NCBI GenBank assembly: GCA_038043185.1
Contig: JBBTCO010000048.1
Location: 1-36,681 of the forward strand
DNA: 36,681 bases
Direction: 5' to 3'
From: UBA5009 sp038043185
GTDB lineage: Bacteria; Bdellovibrionota; Bdellovibrionia; Bdellovibrionales; Bdellovibrionaceae
Positions within the stretch are counted from its first letter, which is position 1. Every line of letters begins with the position of its first letter. Below are positions 7,628 through 16,640 of this stretch, piece after piece. Under the pieces are notes generated by a model. That model made no database searches. It saw only the letters and a program-made list of their open reading frames with translations, and had not been told where the DNA came from. Made by a program: the position numbers and the translations under genes.

Positions 7628-9562
7628 TTATTCCCCAATATGTTTCGCTAAAAATTTTTCCATTGTTTCATAAAACTCAAAACGATTTTCTTCATTCCTG
7701 AATCCATGACCTTCGTTTTCCTTCACCAAATACGGAACTTCAACTCCCCGTTTTCTTAAAGCTTCGACCATTTGATCGGACTCTGCTTTATTAACACGTG
7801 GATCTTTTGCGCCTTGAACAACCAACAGTGGAGCTTTTATTTTGTTGGCCTGAAGAGCGGGCGATGTTGCGATCAGTTGTTCTTTGTCTTTTTCAGGATC
7901 GCCCACCATCTCGTACATTTTTTCGAGTTCTGTTGTCCAATAAGGTGGAATGGTTTTCATGAATGTTAGCAAATTGGAAACACCGACATAATCGACTCCA
8001 CAAGCATAAATTTCCGGAGTGAATGCTAGTGCCGCTAAAGTTTTGTAGCCACCATAACTTCCGCCGTAAATGCAAATTCGTTTTTTATTAACAACTCCTT
8101 TTTCAATGAGCCAGTTCACGCCATCCGTAACATCATCGAGCATTTTTTTGCCCCATTGTTTATAAGACGCTTCAAGGAATTTTTTTCCATAGCCCGTTGA
8201 ACCACGAAAGTTCATTTGAAAAACGGCATAACCCCGATTGGCTAAAAATTGCACTTGTGAGTTATATCTCCAAGTATCCCGAGCCCAGGGGCCACCATGA
8301 GGGTTAACTATGAGCGGCCATTTTCGATCTTTATCTCCCTTAGGCAAAGTCAGGTAACCGTGAATAGTAAGACCGTCTCGTGATTGATACTGAATTGGTT
8401 TCACTTCAGCCATTTCCTCTTCAGGAATCCATGGCGCCATAGTAGTTATTTTTTTTAAATTATCTTTTTTAGAGTCATAGAAATAAACATTTCCCATGCT
8501 GCGATCTGAATAAGTCCGAACGATGAATTTTTCTTCATTCTTGTCAAAGTTTACACTAAGGATATCCTGCTTGCCCAATTGATCGGCGATGCGGTTGTAT
8601 ATTTTTTCGATAAGGGGATCAAAAAACACTTTTTGCGCCTTCCAAGTTTCAATTGTTGCACTGATTAAAATTTTTCTCTTTTTTGAAAAATTAATGCTAC
8701 GGACATCAACATCTGGGTGCTGAAAAATAAGTTTTTGTTCTTTATTCGTTCTTGGGTTAAATTCAACGAGAGTGCCTTTATCACGTCCGATATTTGAAAT
8801 AACAAGAACGTTTTTATTGTCTGCAGTAAAAGCCATCGGCTCGAAACTTTCTTTATAGCTTAACGTAAATAGTTTTCTAAATTTTTGAGCTTCGCTGTCA
8901 CGATAAAGCACATTCGTGTTTGAACCTTCAGCTTCGAGGGCCACCCGCACTTGTCCTTTGTGATCAGTAAGCCACTCGGTGATTTGACCAGGATTTTGCG
9001 CAACCATACTCGAAGCGCCCGTCAATGTATTCATGCGATAAACATCAAACACTTTTGGATCGCGACGATTGTGTTGAATCAAAATATCTGCTTCGGAAAT
9101 ATCATCAAGATCATCCAGCAACATCACTTTGGTCTTTTCAAATGGAGTGAGATCAACGATCTTTCCTGTTTTTAGGTTTGCCGAGAACACGTGATCATTT
9201 TCATCGCCACCAAAATCTCGACTAAAAATAATGGTGTTATTGCCTTTCCAAAAAAAGCGTGAAATATCCCGATCTTTAACTTCGGTAATTTGTTTGTCTG
9301 CTGATTTTACTTCTGACGAGTCAATTTTTTCATCAAACTTAAGATCGCGAACAAAAACATTCATGCGAGATTCCCAAGGCTTCAATAAAGCCAAGCGAGT
9401 TCCATCCGGAGAAATCATGTGCGATGATTCCAGCGGATTTTTAAAAAAGTCCCGCATCGGAATTTGCTTTGCTGTTGTTTTTGCCGCAAATGAACTATTT
9501 GATGAGATCAAAACCAGACCAAAAAACAAAAGGCCAAACGTCTTTTTGTTAAAATTTTTCAT
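7628..9562 (-). CDS. Exported S9-family prolyl oligopeptidase-type peptidase
   Basis: This is a serine peptidase of the S9 (prolyl oligopeptidase / acylaminoacyl-peptidase) type, probably acting on oligopeptides in the periplasm or outside the cell. The 644-residue protein has a signal peptide (about 1-27, ending SSFAA), a beta-propeller region (about 35-390, with repeats such as DDISEADILIQHN and ENFVVRTYSD-like strands) and a C-terminal alpha/beta hydrolase domain (about 395-644). The catalytic triad is visible: S502 in GGSYGGY, D587 in QGAKDPRVN and H619 in NEGHGF; the oxyanion region HGGPWARD is also present. A good ribosome binding site (AAGGGGAAA) precedes the ATG at 9562. It stands alone on the minus strand. 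Confidence 0.9.
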   Translation of the reverse strand: MKNFNKKTFGLLFFGLVLISSNSSFAAKTTAKQIPMRDFFKNPLESSHMISPDGTRLALLKPWESRMNVFVRDLKFDEKIDSSEVKSADKQITEVKDRDISRFFWKGNNTIIFSRDFGGDENDHVFSANLKTGKIVDLTPFEKTKVMLLDDLDDISEADILIQHNRRDPKVFDVYRMNTLTGASSMVAQNPGQITEWLTDHKGQVRVALEAEGSNTNVLYRDSEAQKFRKLFTLSYKESFEPMAFTADNKNVLVISNIGRDKGTLVEFNPRTNKEQKLIFQHPDVDVRSINFSKKRKILISATIETWKAQKVFFDPLIEKIYNRIADQLGKQDILSVNFDKNEEKFIVRTYSDRSMGNVYFYDSKKDNLKKITTMAPWIPEEEMAEVKPIQYQSRDGLTIHGYLTLPKGDKDRKWPLIVNPHGGPWARDTWRYNSQVQFLANRGYAVFQMNFRGSTGYGKKFLEASYKQWGKKMLDDVTDGVNWLIEKGVVNKKRICIYGGSYGGYKTLAALAFTPEIYACGVDYVGVSNLLTFMKTIPPYWTTELEKMYEMVGDPEKDKEQLIATSPALQANKIKAPLLVVQGAKDPRVNKAESDQMVEALRKRGVEVPYLVKENEGHGFRNEENRFEFYETMEKFLAKHIGE

Positions 9563-9672
9563 ATTTTCCCCTTATCGCAAATGATTTTAAACTTAAGGCT
9601 GATCCAAAATCACCCCTTCTTTTGGCTAGTTTTTAGCTTCAAGACTCTTGAGAGCCCAGCTGGACTCCGATG

Positions 9673-9735
9673 GGTTCACCAGAACCTTCGCCAGGAAAGT
9701 CTTCACTGAAGAGGCTTTCAGAACCATCGCTGGAG
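9673..9735 (+). other. Hairpin-rich leader before the subtilase gene
   Basis: GGTTC-ACCA-GAACC (9673-9686) and TCTTC-ACT-GAAGA (9700-9712) are perfect short hairpins. The phrase CAGAACCTTCGCCAGG (about 9680-9695) recurs, slightly altered, as CAGAACCATCGCTGG (about 9719-9733). The frame is open through this segment in phase with the lipoprotein signal peptide, but the ATG at 9741 is the likely start because the lipoprotein signal begins there and TGGAGC precedes it. The role is unknown; it may be a structured untranslated leader. Confidence 0.35.
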
Positions 9736-9740
9736 CTTAC

Positions 9741-10779
9741 ATGGATGTAAAGTATGCGTTTTTAATATTGGGTTTTTTATTTCTTAGCGCCTGTGGTCAG
9801 CCAAAAACNNNNNNNNNNNNNNNNNNNNNNNNNNNNNNNNNNNNNNNNNNNNNNNNNNNNNNNNNNNNNNNNNNNNNNNNNNNNNNNNNNNNNNNNNNNN
9901 NNNNNNNNTCAGAATGTTTTAGGTGAAGGCGTTTTGGTTGGTGTGGTTGATTCTTTTATTGATGTCGAACATGTTCAACTCAAATCAAGAATTGCTTACA
10001 ACACAAAAGAAATTCCAAATAATGGACTTGACGATGATGAAAATGGCTTCGTTGATGATTATGCTGGAATGAGTTTCGTTTCCGGCCGCGCAAAAACAAG
10101 TCCGCATGGTACGCACGTCACTGGAATTATTGCCGCAGACCCGAGCATGGGAAACATGAAGGGAACAGCGCCTAAGGCGCTGATTATTCCCGCACCTTTT
10201 ATTTCCGATGATGGTTCGGGATCGCTCGCAGATGCCGTCACTGCCTTAAACTATGTGGCTTCTCGAGGGGCCAAAGTTATCAATGCCAGTTGGGGTGGCA
10301 GTGCTTGTGTTGTTGAGGCCTTAAAAAGCACATTTGAAAAACTCAATTCACAAGGAATTTTACTTGTCGTTGCTGCCGGCAATGACGGTTCTGACTTGGA
10401 TCAACGAGCTGATTTTCCAGCTTCATTCAATATGCCCAACCAAATTACTGTGGCGGCTTCAACGGCAACCGACTACATGGCGTCTTGGTCGAACAGCAGT
10501 TTTAATTACGTACATTTGGCCGCACCAGGAGATTATATTTACAGCATAATTCCAGGTAATACCTATGATTCCTTTCAAGGCACAAGCATGGCGGCACCTT
10601 TTGTCAGCGGTGCTGCGGCTTTATTAATAAGTGCGGCTCCAACAGCAAGTGCAGCTCAAATTAAAGAGGCGCTACTGAAATCCGTTGATATAACCCCACA
10701 GCACGAATTTAGGGTTTCAAGCCACGGTCGACTAAACGTAAAAAAAGCCTTGGATTACTTGCGCACAAAGGGCTTTTAA
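9741..10779 (+). CDS. Lipoprotein S8 (subtilisin-like) serine peptidase, split by an assembly gap
   Basis: The N-terminal part (9741-9808) encodes a lipoprotein signal peptide: MDVKYAFLILGFLFLSACGQ, with lipobox LSAC. After the gap the coding sequence resumes at 9909 with a subtilase catalytic domain: Asp in GVVDSFID, His in HGTHVTGII, the oxyanion Asn in AAGNDG and Ser in GTSMAAPFVSG. A DDDENGFVDD-like acidic segment resembles calcium-binding loops of secreted subtilases. The two parts are in different frames when 100 N are counted, but the gap length is nominal, so this is not evidence of a frameshift. A propeptide and the beginning of the catalytic domain are probably missing in the gap. 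That both halves belong to one gene is likely but not proven. Confidence 0.8.
9809..9908. other. Assembly gap, 100 N
   Basis: A run of exactly 100 N, the usual placeholder for a scaffold gap of unknown size. It removes the region between the lipoprotein signal peptide and the catalytic domain of the subtilase. Confidence 0.99.
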
Positions 10780-10822
10780 GAACTTTATTCTGACTATTTT
10801 CCTTTTATTTTGAATACCGATC

Positions 10823-10859
10823 CGCGTTAATTTCGCCTCGCGGCGACGGGAAATTCGCG
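10823..10859. other. Imperfect stem-loop between the subtilase and asnS
   Basis: CGCG-AATTTC-CC on the left (10823-10837, with small bulges) pairs with GGGAAATTCGCG on the right (10848-10859), and an inner CGCC-TCGC-GGCG pairs too. There is no T run after it on either strand, so it is a poor intrinsic terminator. It may be part of the asnS leader or the 3' end of the subtilase transcript. Confidence 0.4.
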
Positions 10860-10912
10860 TCAATTCATATACTTTCATGATACAAAAAATTCTTCGTTTT
10901 CAGAGAGGATTT

Positions 10913-12202
10913 ATGCGTAGCTATCTTTCCGAGCTAAAAAATAGCGTCGGCCAAAAGGTCACTTTAAAAGGTTGGGTTTATCAAACTCGCTCGTCCGGAA
11001 AAGTTAAGTTTTTAGAATTGCGCGATGGAACAGGAATTGTTCCCTGCATTTTGTTTAAAGGAGAATGCACAGACGCCGCCCTAGAGGCTTTTGAAAAACT
11101 CACTCAAGAAACTTCTGTTCAAGTTGTAGGCACTGTTCGGAAACATCCGAAACATGAAAATGTTTTCGAAATTGGCGCTGAAACTTTAGAAATTTTAGCT
11201 CCTTCAGAAAATTATCCCATTTCACCAAAAGATCATGGCACAGATTTCTTGATGGAAAATCGGCATCTGTGGATTCGTTCCAAAAGACAACATGCGATCC
11301 TTCGCGTTCGTCACGAAATTATTTCAGCGATTCGTGATTTTTTTGATGGCCGAGGATTTACTCTTACTGATGCGCCAATTTTTACTCCCAGCGCTTGCGA
11401 AGGTACCTCTAATCTTTTTGAAACTAAATATTTTGACGAAAAAATGTATTTGTCTCAATCAGGCCAACTCTATATGGAAGCGACCGCCGCTGCGCTTGGA
11501 AAAGTTTATTGTTTTGGTCCCACATTTAGAGCCGAAAAATCGAAAACACGTCGGCATTTGATCGAGTTTTGGATGGTCGAACCTGAAGTGGCTTTCAATG
11601 ATATGTACGATAATATGGATTTGGCTGAACAATTTGTTGAATACATTATTCAGCGCACACTGAAAAATCGCACCGAAGAATTAAAAGTTCTTGAAAGAGA
11701 TCTCTCCAAGCTCGAAGTCATCAAAGGCCCATTTCCGCGCTTACATTACAAAGAAGCGGCTGAAATGATTAAAAAAGAAAATCCCGAATTTAACATCGGC
11801 GATGATTTTGGCGCCACTGATGAAACTATTGTGAGTTCTAAATATGATAAACCTGTTTTTGTCCATCATTACCCCCAGGCGATTAAAGCCTTCTACATGA
11901 AAGAAGACCCGAAGGACCCTGGTTATGCTATGGGCTGTGATCTTTTAGCGACGGAAGGTTACGGCGAAGTTATTGGTGGTGGACAGCGTGAAGAAAGCAT
12001 CGCCAAACTTTTAAATAAAATCAAAGAACACAATTTGAACGAAAAAGATTTTCAATGGTATTTGGATATCCGTCGTTTTGGCTCATTCCCTCATAGCGGA
12101 TTCGGTCTTGGCATTGAAAGAACAGTGGCTTGGGTGTGCGGACTGCCGCACGTTCGCGAGACTGTTCCATTCCCTCGACTGTATGGGCGCAGTTACCCTT
12201 AA
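10913..12202 (+). CDS. asnS: Asparaginyl-tRNA synthetase
   Basis: AsnRS charges tRNA-Asn with asparagine using ATP. The 429-residue protein has an N-terminal OB-fold anticodon-binding domain (about 1-110, with VTLKGWVYQTRSSGKVKFLELRDG) and a class II catalytic core. Motif 2 is FRAEKSKTRRHLIEFWMVEPE-like (split here as FRAEKSKTRRHL and EFWMVEPE) and motif 3 is GFGLGIERTVAWVCGL. The motif 2 region with RRHLIEFWMVEPE and the short length distinguish it from bacterial AspRS. The ATG at 10913 has GAGAGGA upstream; an ATG at 10877 would add 12 residues without support. The carboxyltransferase gene starts 9 bp later, so asnS appears to lead the carboxylase operon. Confidence 0.94.
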   Translation: MRSYLSELKNSVGQKVTLKGWVYQTRSSGKVKFLELRDGTGIVPCILFKGECTDAALEAFEKLTQETSVQVVGTVRKHPKHENVFEIGAETLEILAPSENYPISPKDHGTDFLMENRHLWIRSKRQHAILRVRHEIISAIRDFFDGRGFTLTDAPIFTPSACEGTSNLFETKYFDEKMYLSQSGQLYMEATAAALGKVYCFGPTFRAEKSKTRRHLIEFWMVEPEVAFNDMYDNMDLAEQFVEYIIQRTLKNRTEELKVLERDLSKLEVIKGPFPRLHYKEAAEMIKKENPEFNIGDDFGATDETIVSSKYDKPVFVHHYPQAIKAFYMKEDPKDPGYAMGCDLLATEGYGEVIGGGQREESIAKLLNKIKEHNLNEKDFQWYLDIRRFGSFPHSGFGLGIERTVAWVCGLPHVRETVPFPRLYGRSYP

Positions 12203-12211
12203 GGAGAACTC

Positions 12212-13774
12212 ATGGAAACTGAAAACATCAATCAAACGCGTCTGCATGATCTGGAAAAAAGAAATGAACATGCTATGCAAGGTGGTGGCACCGAGCGATT
12301 GGTAAAACACAAAGAAGGTGGCCGTCTTACTGCGCGCGAACGCCTGGATGTTCTTTTGGATCCGGGAAGTTTTGTTGAAATGGATCGTTTCGTCACTCAT
12401 CGTTGCGTGAATTTCGGCATGGAACAACAACTTGTTCCCGGCGACGGAGTTGTCACAGGTTATGGCCGAGTGAATGGAAAACTCGTTTACGTTGCCAGTC
12501 AAGATTTCACTGTCATTGGTGGATCCATGTCGCGTACACAAGCCAACAAAATTTGTAAAATCCTGGATTTAGCAATTAAGAATGGCGCACCGATGATTTG
12601 TTTGAATGATTCGGGCGGCGCCAGAATTCAAGAGGGCATTGAATCTCTGGGTGGCTATGCAGATATTTTCACACGCAATGTTTTAGCTTCTGGAGTTATT
12701 CCACAAATTACTGCGATCCTGGGGCCTTGTGCTGGTGGCGCTGTTTACAGCCCGAGTATTAATGATTTTGTTTTTATGGTGAAAAAAACAAGCTATATGT
12801 TTGTCACTGGTCCCGATGTAATTAAAACAGTCACCCATGAAGATGTTACGAAAGAAGACTTAGGCGGAGCCGTTACTCATTCACAAAAATCAGGAGTAGC
12901 TCATTTTGCAACTGAAGATGATAAACACTGCTTACTGATGATTCGTGAGTTATTAAATTTCCTTCCGGCAAATAACTTAGACGACGCACCCATTTTACCG
13001 ACTGAGGACAAACCAGATCGAATGGTCGAATCCATCTGTAAAATTATTCCCGATAATCCAAAAAAACCTTACGATATGTTGCAAGTGATTACTGAGTGCG
13101 TGGATGAAGGCTATTTCCTTGAGGTTCATAAAAACTACGCTCAAAATATTATTGTTGGATTTGCTCGCTTCAACGGACGACCTGTTGGTATCGTGGGTAA
13201 TCAACCCAATGTTCTTGCTGGTTGTCTGAATATCGAAGCTTCACGAAAAGCCGCTCGCTTTATTCGCTTTTGTGATGCCTTCAATGTGCCTATCGTCAGT
13301 TTTGTTGATGTTCCGGGATTTTTGCCAGGCAAAGATCAAGAGTGGAATGGCATTATCACACATGGAGCTAAATTACTTTATGCTTATGCCGAAGCCACCG
13401 TGCCAAAAATTACCGTCATCACCCGCAAAGCCTACGGTGGAGCCTATATCGTCATGGGTTCAAAACTTTTACGCAGTGACGTGAACTTGGCCTATCCTTC
13501 AGCTGAGATTGCTGTGATGGGGGCGGAAGGTGCAGTGAATATCGTTTTCCGTGAGCAAATTAAAAAAGCTAAAAATCCGGCAGCTGAAAAGGCTAAACTT
13601 ATCGCAGATTACGAGAAAAAATTCAGCAATCCTTATGTGTCTGCGGAACTTGGTTACACTGACGAGGTCATTGAACCTGCGCTGACCCGAAAAAGAATTA
13701 TTGATTCACTGGAGATGTTGAAACACAAGCGGGATATCATTCCTCCAAAAAAACATGGAAATATTCCACTCTAA
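12212..13774 (+). CDS. pccB: Acyl-CoA carboxylase carboxyltransferase (propionyl-CoA carboxylase beta type)
   Basis: This subunit moves the carboxyl group from carboxybiotin to an acyl-CoA, most likely propionyl-CoA or another short acyl-CoA. The 520-residue length and both N- and C-terminal crotonase-like halves fit the PccB/MccB family. Supporting segments are KHKEGGRLTARERLDVLLD near the start, NDSGGARIQEGIESLGGY (oxyanion-hole region), GPCAGGAVYSPSINDF, FVDVPGFLPGKDQE, RKAYGGAYIVMGSK and the terminal HGNIPL, common in PccB. AAGGAG sits 5 bases before the ATG. It is followed by the biotin carboxylase (10 bp gap) and the biotin carrier. The exact substrate cannot be fixed from sequence; propionyl-CoA is the best guess. 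Confidence 0.9.
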   Translation: METENINQTRLHDLEKRNEHAMQGGGTERLVKHKEGGRLTARERLDVLLDPGSFVEMDRFVTHRCVNFGMEQQLVPGDGVVTGYGRVNGKLVYVASQDFTVIGGSMSRTQANKICKILDLAIKNGAPMICLNDSGGARIQEGIESLGGYADIFTRNVLASGVIPQITAILGPCAGGAVYSPSINDFVFMVKKTSYMFVTGPDVIKTVTHEDVTKEDLGGAVTHSQKSGVAHFATEDDKHCLLMIRELLNFLPANNLDDAPILPTEDKPDRMVESICKIIPDNPKKPYDMLQVITECVDEGYFLEVHKNYAQNIIVGFARFNGRPVGIVGNQPNVLAGCLNIEASRKAARFIRFCDAFNVPIVSFVDVPGFLPGKDQEWNGIITHGAKLLYAYAEATVPKITVITRKAYGGAYIVMGSKLLRSDVNLAYPSAEIAVMGAEGAVNIVFREQIKKAKNPAAEKAKLIADYEKKFSNPYVSAELGYTDEVIEPALTRKRIIDSLEMLKHKRDIIPPKKHGNIPL

Positions 13775-13784
13775 AGGATTTATT

Positions 13785-15296
13785 ATGTCTGCCGAATTGC
13801 CTTTTAAAAGAATTTTGATCGCCAACCGAGGGGAAATTGCCATTCGGATAACCCGTGCTTGTCGCGAGTTGGGAATTTCATCGATCGCCGTTTTCAGCGA
13901 TGCCGATCGCGACAGCTTGCACGTATTTTTAGCTGATCAAGCCTACAATATCGGGCCAGCTCCTTCGAAAGAAAGCTATCTAAATTATAAAAAAATTATC
14001 GAGGTCGCCAAAGAAGCGCAGGTGGATGCAATTCATCCGGGTTATGGTTTTCTGTCGGAAAACACGACATTTGCTCAGGCCTGCAAAGATGCCGGAATTG
14101 TTTTTATTGGCCCAACGAAAGAGAATATCGAAGCCATGGGCGACAAGCTTTCGGCCAAGGCTCTAATGAAAAAAGCCAATGTTCCTTGTGTCCCTGGCAG
14201 TGATGGCGGGGTTGAGACCATCGAAGAGGGTCGAAGTATCTCGAACAAAATCGGTTATCCCATCATTATCAAAGCCACGGCCGGTGGTGGTGGCAAAGGC
14301 ATGCGTGTTGTTCGTCAGGACAGTGAGTTCGAAAGTGCGTTTCGAGCCTGTCGCTCAGAGGGGCAAAATTATTTTGCCAATCCCACCGTTTATATTGAAA
14401 AATTCGTCAGCGATCCGAAGCACATTGAAATTCAAGTCTTTGGTGATACCCATGGAAATGTTTGTCATTTATTTGAACGCGAATGTTCCGTGCAGCGACG
14501 TCATCAAAAAATTATCGAAGAAGCTCCAAGCCCTTCGGTGCCGCCAGAAGTGCGAAAAAGAATGGGCGATGCCGCTGTTCGCGCCGCCAAACAAATTAAT
14601 TACGTCGGCGCTGGAACCATTGAATTTATTTTCGACAATCAAACCAAAGAGTTTTATTTCATGGAGATGAACACCAGATTGCAAGTTGAGCATCCAATCA
14701 CCGAAGCCACCACAAATGTGGACTTGGTGAAAGAACAAATTTATGTGGCTGCTGGTCGACCACTCAGCTTTAAACAAGAAGATCTAGTTCAACATGGCCA
14801 CGCTATTGAAGCTCGTATTTGCGCCGAGGATCCGATCACTTACAAACCAAGTCCGGGAGTGATCCGTGCGTGTCGACATCCGCAAGGACCCTTCATGCGA
14901 GTGGATTCTTACGCTTATCCCGGCTACGAAGTTCCAATTTATTATGATCCCATGATTGCGAAGGTTATCACATGGGGTGAAACTCGCGAAGAGGCGATCG
15001 ATCGCATGCAACGAGCTCTGACCGAGTTTGTTTTAACCGGAATTAAAACAAATATTGTTTTGCACAAAACTATTTTGGATCACCCCAAGTTTCGTGATGG
15101 CAGTTACACGACACAGTTTATTGAAAAAAACTTTGAAGTGATTGAGCCTCAACTTTTTAAGCAGGTTGAAGATCCGATGTTTTTAATTGCAGCGGCGATC
15201 ACGGCTTACAATGATCGAAAATCAAAAGACGTCAGACAGCTGAACTTAGTTTCTAACTGGAAACGTTTGGGTCGGAAAATCGCACTGAGAACTTAA
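13785..15296 (+). CDS. Biotin carboxylase subunit of acyl-CoA carboxylase
   Basis: This ATP-grasp subunit carboxylates biotin with bicarbonate and ATP. The 503-residue protein has the N-terminal biotin-carboxylase domain (FKRILIANRGEIAIRI), the ATP-binding glycine-rich loop KATAGGGGKGMRVV, the catalytic ECSVQRRHQK region, EMNTRLQVEHPITE, and the C-terminal lid with EARICAED. It lacks the biotin-carrier domain found in fused PccA proteins; that domain is the next gene. It is longer than AccC of E. coli (about 449 residues) because of a tail of about 50 residues. The ATG at 13785 has AAAGGA upstream; an ATG at 13755 lies inside the previous gene. It could equally be named accC-like or pccA-like. 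Confidence 0.9.
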   Translation: MSAELPFKRILIANRGEIAIRITRACRELGISSIAVFSDADRDSLHVFLADQAYNIGPAPSKESYLNYKKIIEVAKEAQVDAIHPGYGFLSENTTFAQACKDAGIVFIGPTKENIEAMGDKLSAKALMKKANVPCVPGSDGGVETIEEGRSISNKIGYPIIIKATAGGGGKGMRVVRQDSEFESAFRACRSEGQNYFANPTVYIEKFVSDPKHIEIQVFGDTHGNVCHLFERECSVQRRHQKIIEEAPSPSVPPEVRKRMGDAAVRAAKQINYVGAGTIEFIFDNQTKEFYFMEMNTRLQVEHPITEATTNVDLVKEQIYVAAGRPLSFKQEDLVQHGHAIEARICAEDPITYKPSPGVIRACRHPQGPFMRVDSYAYPGYEVPIYYDPMIAKVITWGETREEAIDRMQRALTEFVLTGIKTNIVLHKTILDHPKFRDGSYTTQFIEKNFEVIEPQLFKQVEDPMFLIAAAITAYNDRKSKDVRQLNLVSNWKRLGRKIALRT

Positions 15297-15314
15297 TTTT
15301 AACTAAGGATTTTT

Positions 15315-15854
15315 ATGTATTTTGAAGCTGAGCTTAGAGGACGAAAATATAAAATCGATGTTACAGAGCATCGGCACTCTTGGAAAGTTTCGTTACAGCC
15401 CGAAGGACAAGACTGGAAAAATTACGAAATTTCAAAAACCGATTTTAAGCAGGCCGAAGAATACATAAGTTTTCTTTTCAAAGGCCAGTCTTACCTTGTG
15501 GATGTGATCGGAAAAGATACCGAGTACACAGTTTTCGTTCGAAACTCTTACCGCGCCATTCGAATTTACAATGACGAAATGCTTTTACATGATTCTTTGA
15601 AAAAAGGCGGCGGACTGAGCGGCGGTGCTGATCTTCGCGCAGGAATGCCAGGAAAAATTATCGAAATTTTTGTTAAGCCCGGTGATATCATTCCAGAAAA
15701 CAAACCTTTGTTGATCATGGAAGCGATGAAAATGGAAAATGAAATGCGCAGCACTCGCGAGGTAAAAATTAAAGAGGTCTGTGTAAAGCAGGGTGACAGT
15801 GTTGAGGCCGGTGCTATCCTAATTAAATTTGAAGAAAATTACACTCTTTCGTAA
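15315..15854 (+). CDS. Biotin carboxyl carrier protein of acyl-CoA carboxylase
   Basis: The C-terminal biotinyl domain (about residues 107-175) contains MEAMKM; the lysine at about position 139 is the biotin attachment site. RAGMPGKIIEIFVKPGD is the typical start of this domain. The N-terminal 100 residues resemble the BT-like or linker region that joins the biotin carrier to the holoenzyme in PccA-type proteins, here encoded as a separate 179-residue protein. The gene follows the biotin carboxylase by 18 bp with TAAGGA before the ATG. It is therefore the third subunit of a split carboxylase. It ends 15 bp from the convergent tatC gene. Confidence 0.9.
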   Translation: MYFEAELRGRKYKIDVTEHRHSWKVSLQPEGQDWKNYEISKTDFKQAEEYISFLFKGQSYLVDVIGKDTEYTVFVRNSYRAIRIYNDEMLLHDSLKKGGGLSGGADLRAGMPGKIIEIFVKPGDIIPENKPLLIMEAMKMENEMRSTREVKIKEVCVKQGDSVEAGAILIKFEENYTLS

Positions 15855-15869
15855 AACTAGCGCGTGTCC

Positions 15870-16640
15870 TCATTCTCTTTCATTCTGTGCTAATTTTTCT
15901 TTTCGGGATTTTTCTAAAATACCTACGACCAAAACTCCGACGTAATAAAGCGTAATAAGAGGTACCAGCATAATGATCATGCTCATCATATCGGGTGGAG
16001 TTATCACTGCGGCAATGACCGCTAAAATCATTACGGCGTAGCGGCCCTTATCAATTAAAAATCTTTGCGAAACGATGCCCATCATTCCCAAAATACTCAT
16101 GATTAGTGGCAATTCAAAAGCGACTCCAAACATCAAACAAAATTGACTAAAAAAATCCAGATACTGATCGATAGTGATCATGGGTTTGTCAATGTCTCCA
16201 CCAAATGTAAACAAATAGTCAAAGGCCATCGGCAATGCAACCAAGTATGAAAAAACAGCTCCACCGATGAAAAGAACTGATCCTGTTACGATGAACATCG
16301 TCGCGTATTTTTTTTCCTTGCTGTAAAGGCCTGGGGCTACAAATTTCCACAATTGGTATAACCAAAAAGGACAGGAGGTAACTATGCCAAAGACAATCGC
16401 AATTCTAAAGTGAGCCATGAATTTATCCATGGGTGCCGTATAAACCAATCCGCCCCCAGGAAGATATTTAGCAATGGGCATGCGGACAATCGTGAAAAGT
16501 TCTTCGCTATAATTGTAAGCCACGGCGGTGGTAACTAATAATCCCAACAAACTATTAATAATTCTAGTTCTTAATTCCGTCAGATGTTCGGTTAAACCCT
16601 GACCCTTTTGTTGTTCGATCTCTTCAGGTTCAGCTTCCAT
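15870..16640 (-). CDS. tatC: Twin-arginine translocase subunit TatC
   Basis: TatC is the inner-membrane receptor that recognises twin-arginine signal peptides and exports folded proteins. The protein has the six expected membrane helices and the family signatures LTEHLTELRTRI at the N-terminus, FWLYQLWKFVAPGLYSKEKK in the first cytoplasmic loop, a glutamate in FGVAFELPLIM, and VITPPDMMSM near the end. Possible starts are ATGs at 16673, 16649 and 16640; I choose 16640, preceded by GAAGG, giving 256 residues and an 11-bp overlap with tatB. The order (unknown gene)-tatB-tatC on one strand indicates an operon. No tatA is seen here. Confidence 0.93.
   Translation of the reverse strand: MEAEPEEIEQQKGQGLTEHLTELRTRIINSLLGLLVTTAVAYNYSEELFTIVRMPIAKYLPGGGLVYTAPMDKFMAHFRIAIVFGIVTSCPFWLYQLWKFVAPGLYSKEKKYATMFIVTGSVLFIGGAVFSYLVALPMAFDYLFTFGGDIDKPMITIDQYLDFFSQFCLMFGVAFELPLIMSILGMMGIVSQRFLIDKGRYAVMILAVIAAVITPPDMMSMIIMLVPLITLYYVGVLVVGILEKSRKEKLAQNERE

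Noticed and set aside
9648..9740. Extended N-terminus for the subtilase lipoprotein
   Set aside because: The lipoprotein signal begins at the ATG at 9741, which has its own ribosome binding site; a polar extension would spoil the signal peptide.
9741..10779. Frameshift in the subtilase gene
   Set aside because: The two halves are in different frames only if the gap is exactly 100 bases; the N run is a placeholder, so the frame relation is unknown.
12083..12541. Long minus-strand frame across the asnS/carboxyltransferase junction
   Set aside because: It is opposite two well-supported genes and has no recognisable motif; it is a shadow.
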